A stretch of DNA of 64,000 nucleotides from Clostridiales bacterium (lineage in GTDB: Bacteria; Bacillota; Clostridia; Lachnospirales; Lachnospiraceae), in assembly GCA_012520655.1 (NCBI GenBank), contig JAAYNW010000008.1, forward strand, positions 43,160-107,159, in the 5' to 3' direction. The stretch's first letter is position 1. Each line of letters opens with the position of its first letter. The notes beneath the pieces are model-generated. The model saw only the letters and a list, made by a program, of their open reading frames with translations, searched no databases and had not been told where the DNA came from. Below, in pieces: positions 61,779-64,000 of this stretch. The position numbers were made by a program, and so were the translations under genes.

Positions 61779-63260
61779 ATGATATTTTTTTATGGTGCAG
61801 TCTTATTTCTATATATTGTCGTGCTTTATGTTTCTTTAAGATACAGAGAAAAAGGTTCTTATAATAAGAGGAACTTTTTCGAGGGAATGGGATTGTGCAT
61901 ATATAAGAAATTTTACGGCAGGAGTCCGTTTTACTCCAAAAAGGCAGAGCGCCATCTGGAGATGCTGCATCCCGGAACACCGGCAGGAGAAAAGAAGAGA
62001 AAAAATTATTTCTGTAATAGTTACGTAGATAAATTCTACATTCGCAAGATCAGTCTCGTACTTCTTATAATTTTTATTGGGGAAGTGTTTGCAATACTCC
62101 TATGTTTAAACAGCCAAAGCGGAGGAGCGTTGACAGACGGGAAGTATATTCAAAGGAATACATATGGGGAAGGAAGTATTGAGGCAGATTTGCAGGCAGA
62201 GATTGAGAGCGGGGAAGGAAAGAACCATCAGGATTTTCTCCTTATAGTTAATGAACGTAAATACGAAAAAGATGAAATCAAAAAGCTGGCGGCAGAAGTG
62301 TCGGATATTTTGCCGGATTTAATGCTGAATCAAAATATCTCATTAGAAGAGGTAAGGGATAAGCTTAATCTAGTAAATAAAGTAGAAGGATACCCCTTTC
62401 AAATTTCTTGGGAAAGCGATAATTATGAGTTGGTGTATACGGATGGCACCATAAATAATGAACATGTAAAGGAAAACGGAGAAGTGGTTAACCTGACAGC
62501 AACGTTCATTTATGATGATTACAGGGAGGAGCACACCTATGCCATCCGTATTTGTTCTCCGGTTTATTCGGCAGAAGAATTGATAAAAAGAAAAGTTTAT
62601 GAGGAAATAGCAAGGAGAGAAGAGCTATATGGAAAAGAACCTCATATGGAATTGCCTGATATGGTGGAAAGTAGAGCAATCCGATGGACGGAAAAGAAAG
62701 AAGACAGTAGCGGTTACTTATTTCTTCTCGCATGTATTGCCGCTATAAGCATTTATTTTCTTCAGGATAGAGACTTGTATAAAAAAGCGGAACAGAGAAA
62801 TCGTCAGATGCTTCTGGATTATCCGGGCATTATTAGCAAATTGACGCTCTATATGGGGGCGGGAATGACGATACGTAATGCTTTCTGTAAAATTGCCTGT
62901 GATTATGAGAATGAAAAAAACCATGAAAAGCGATATGTGTACGAAGAAATGCTCATAACTTGTCATGAATTGAACAATGGGATATCGGAAACTTCAGCAT
63001 ACGAGAATTTCGGAAAGAGATGCCGTCTGCCCCAATATACAAAGCTTAGCAACATTCTGATACAGAATTTAAAGAAGGGCAGTAACAGCATACTAAGCGT
63101 CTTAAGACAAGAAGTAGTAACCGCATTTGAAGAGAGAAAAAGCACTGCAAAAAAATTGGGTGAGGAGGCCGGGACGAAATTGCTTTTCCCGATGATGCTC
63201 ATGCTTTCCATTGTAATGATACTTATCATTGTCCCTGCATACTTTTCCTTTTCTATTTAA
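61779..63260 (+). CDS. tadC: TadC-type membrane protein with Ig-like insertion
   Basis: 493 residues, much longer than a usual TadC (about 300). TM1 (1-20) and TM2 (about 88-108) are followed by about 200 soluble residues (112-310). These include YPFQISWESDNYELVYTDG and VVNLTATFIYDD, a pattern like atrophied bacterial Ig (aBig_2) domains. Then comes the C-terminal T2SSF domain (DYPGIISKLTLYMGAGMTIRNAF) with a last hydrophobic helix. The insert should be outside. Starts at ATG 61779. Confidence 0.8.
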   Translation: MIFFYGAVLFLYIVVLYVSLRYREKGSYNKRNFFEGMGLCIYKKFYGRSPFYSKKAERHLEMLHPGTPAGEKKRKNYFCNSYVDKFYIRKISLVLLIIFIGEVFAILLCLNSQSGGALTDGKYIQRNTYGEGSIEADLQAEIESGEGKNHQDFLLIVNERKYEKDEIKKLAAEVSDILPDLMLNQNISLEEVRDKLNLVNKVEGYPFQISWESDNYELVYTDGTINNEHVKENGEVVNLTATFIYDDYREEHTYAIRICSPVYSAEELIKRKVYEEIARREELYGKEPHMELPDMVESRAIRWTEKKEDSSGYLFLLACIAAISIYFLQDRDLYKKAEQRNRQMLLDYPGIISKLTLYMGAGMTIRNAFCKIACDYENEKNHEKRYVYEEMLITCHELNNGISETSAYENFGKRCRLPQYTKLSNILIQNLKKGSNSILSVLRQEVVTAFEERKSTAKKLGEEAGTKLLFPMMLMLSIVMILIIVPAYFSFSI

Positions 63261-63308
63261 GAATCAGATAAAAATCAAAAAACAAAAAAATGAAAGGATG
63301 GACTAATC

Positions 63309-63449
63309 ATGAAAAGAAAATTAAAAAACATGAAGAATTTTATTTCGGAAGAAGACGGACTGGGAACGGTGGAAATCATATTGATATTGGTGGGAATCTG
63401 TATAGCCGATAAAAGCCGCATTTTATGTGGAAATTTTAGATGTATATGA
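63309..63449 (+). pseudogene. flp: Flp-type pilin, truncated by foreign sequence
   Basis: 46 residues. ATG 63309 behind AAAGGATG, a basic leader, EEDGLGTVEIILILVGI: the prepilin site and the glutamate at +5 of a Flp pilin are intact. After IADKSR... (about 63400) it departs from the Flp pattern and stops at 63449, short by roughly 15 residues. The next gene is unrelated. Confidence 0.7.
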
Positions 63450-63500
63450 GAAAAGTATTATGTAATGATAGGTCTAGTTTTTTTAGAAAAGGTAAAAATA

Positions 63501-63824
63501 ATGTTTACAGAATTTGATGAGTTCCTTTTGACATGCGGATATTTTAAGATAAGAAATTGGAATATAGATAGTGCCGAGGTGATAAGTATAGATTCAGGGC
63601 ACTATTGGATTATAAAGAAATTTGATAAGGAAGGGTACCCGGGGCTGGTATTGTATCATAGCCATGATGGAAGATTATATCATGTACATTTCTGCTATAA
63701 GGATCAGGATATAGCTCCAGCGGTATCAGAGATTATGAGTCACGATAGGTATCAGAAGAAGAAATTGAAGCTTAGGAACAGAATTACAAAGGTATCGAAT
63801 AGAGAGCTCATGATGGCCCTTTAA
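63501..63824 (+). CDS. Unrecognised hypothetical protein
   Basis: 107 residues, not recognised: soluble, with a Tyr/His-rich centre (YHSHDGRLYHVHFCYKDQD) and a basic C-terminal tail. ATG 63501 has AAAAGG nine bases upstream; ATG 63465 is an alternative. It lies between the truncated flp and a region of inverted repeats, so it may belong to a mobile element. No transposase motif was seen. Confidence 0.55.
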   Translation: MFTEFDEFLLTCGYFKIRNWNIDSAEVISIDSGHYWIIKKFDKEGYPGLVLYHSHDGRLYHVHFCYKDQDIAPAVSEIMSHDRYQKKKLKLRNRITKVSNRELMMAL

Positions 63825-64000
63825 TAGGCGAGGTTTAATGGACAGGTAAGATGCAATAATACAATTAAGGCGGCCTTAGAATGCAAAATTAAACCTGTAC
63901 TTTGACAACTGAATATCGCCTAAAAAGTCTAGTTTACTGTTGCAATGGCTTCTGTTAAGGTTCATATATCGATTACTGTCTGCTGATAGGAGCAGATATG
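63825..64000. repeat. Inverted repeats at the window end
   Basis: TAGGCGAGGTTTAAT (63825-63839) has its complement in two blocks, ATTAAACCT (63888-63896) and TCGCCTA (63916-63922). Between them TAAGGC-g-GCCTTA is a further palindrome. No coding region is visible here. The repeats follow the hypothetical gene and could be a structured RNA or an element end; the rest lies beyond the window. Confidence 0.35.

Noticed and set aside
1..64000. CRISPR array, prophage, rRNA operon or intact insertion sequence
   Set aside because: No regularly spaced repeats, phage structural genes, rRNA sequence or complete transposase was found.

Overview
The window looks like chromosomal DNA of a low-GC, motile, anaerobic Clostridia, most likely a Lachnospiraceae-type bacterium. 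The signs are a Na+-pumping oxaloacetate decarboxylase operon, a DUF6240-type giant protein beside flagellin, BofA and DUF2508 proteins, DUF3783, a clostridial Tad locus, strong AAGGAGG-type ribosome binding sites and frequent TTG/GTG starts. No rRNA, CRISPR array, prophage or intact insertion sequence was seen. Two tRNA genes (Pro-CGG, Lys-CTT) are present.

Layout. 1-6.9 kb: D,D-carboxypeptidase, trmB, trxA, a GH25 lysozyme with three SH3 repeats, and a chemoreceptor that appears to start at AUA. 7.0-13.5 kb: a decayed MacB-type ABC exporter, then a second exporter (ATPase plus very large coiled-coil FtsX permease, frameshifted in this sequence) divergent from a TetR regulator. 13.6-17.3 kb: oadA-oadG-biotin carrier-oadB with a clear promoter, ended by a terminator and gene debris. 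17.3-23.1 kb: a Crp-family regulator divergent from a methyltransferase, then a compact minus-strand five-gene operon. That operon encodes a cytoplasmic substrate-binding-like protein, a UreG/HypB-like P-loop GTPase, an ABC ATPase without permease, an unknown protein and a hemerythrin. 23.2-25.7 kb: a frameshifted chemoreceptor and tRNA-Pro. 25.9-31.3 kb: AlkD-like protein, glycogen debranching enzyme, VanZ-like, DUF3783, a small protein and a CPBP protease. 31.3-36.9 kb: XRE/membrane-protein pair, LytTR-DUF3021-ABC operon, ARMT1-like protein, and a putative metal exporter behind a Fur-like box. 37-47.6 kb: GGDEF protein, XRE regulator, Rieske oxidoreductase, OGG, NYN-LOTUS protein, two regulators, effector-binding protein, rarA, tRNA-Lys, tatD, rsmA. 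47.7-52.2 kb: TPR protein with a degenerate AAA domain, and glgB. 52.4-57.6 kb: sigma-D promoter, DUF6240/FliK-like protein, flagellin, FliS. 57.3-58.1 kb: DUF2508 and bofA. 58.2-63.5 kb: Tad pilus genes ending in a truncated flp.

The strongest candidate for an undescribed system is the 18.8-23.1 kb operon. Two of its proteins share an N-terminal DUF1858/ScdA_N-like helical domain. It has an SBP-like protein and an ABC ATPase but no permease and no export signal, so both parts should act in the cytoplasm, with a metallochaperone-like GTPase and a di-iron hemerythrin. A TGTAACATATGTTACA palindrome lies about 42 bp upstream of the predicted transcription start, the position used by class II Crp/Fnr-type activators. 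I infer a soluble system for metal or iron-centre handling or repair, perhaps under nitrosative stress; nothing in the sequence proves this.

Two frameshifts (about 11,470 and about 24,185) lie in otherwise intact long genes and could be sequencing errors or real mutations.
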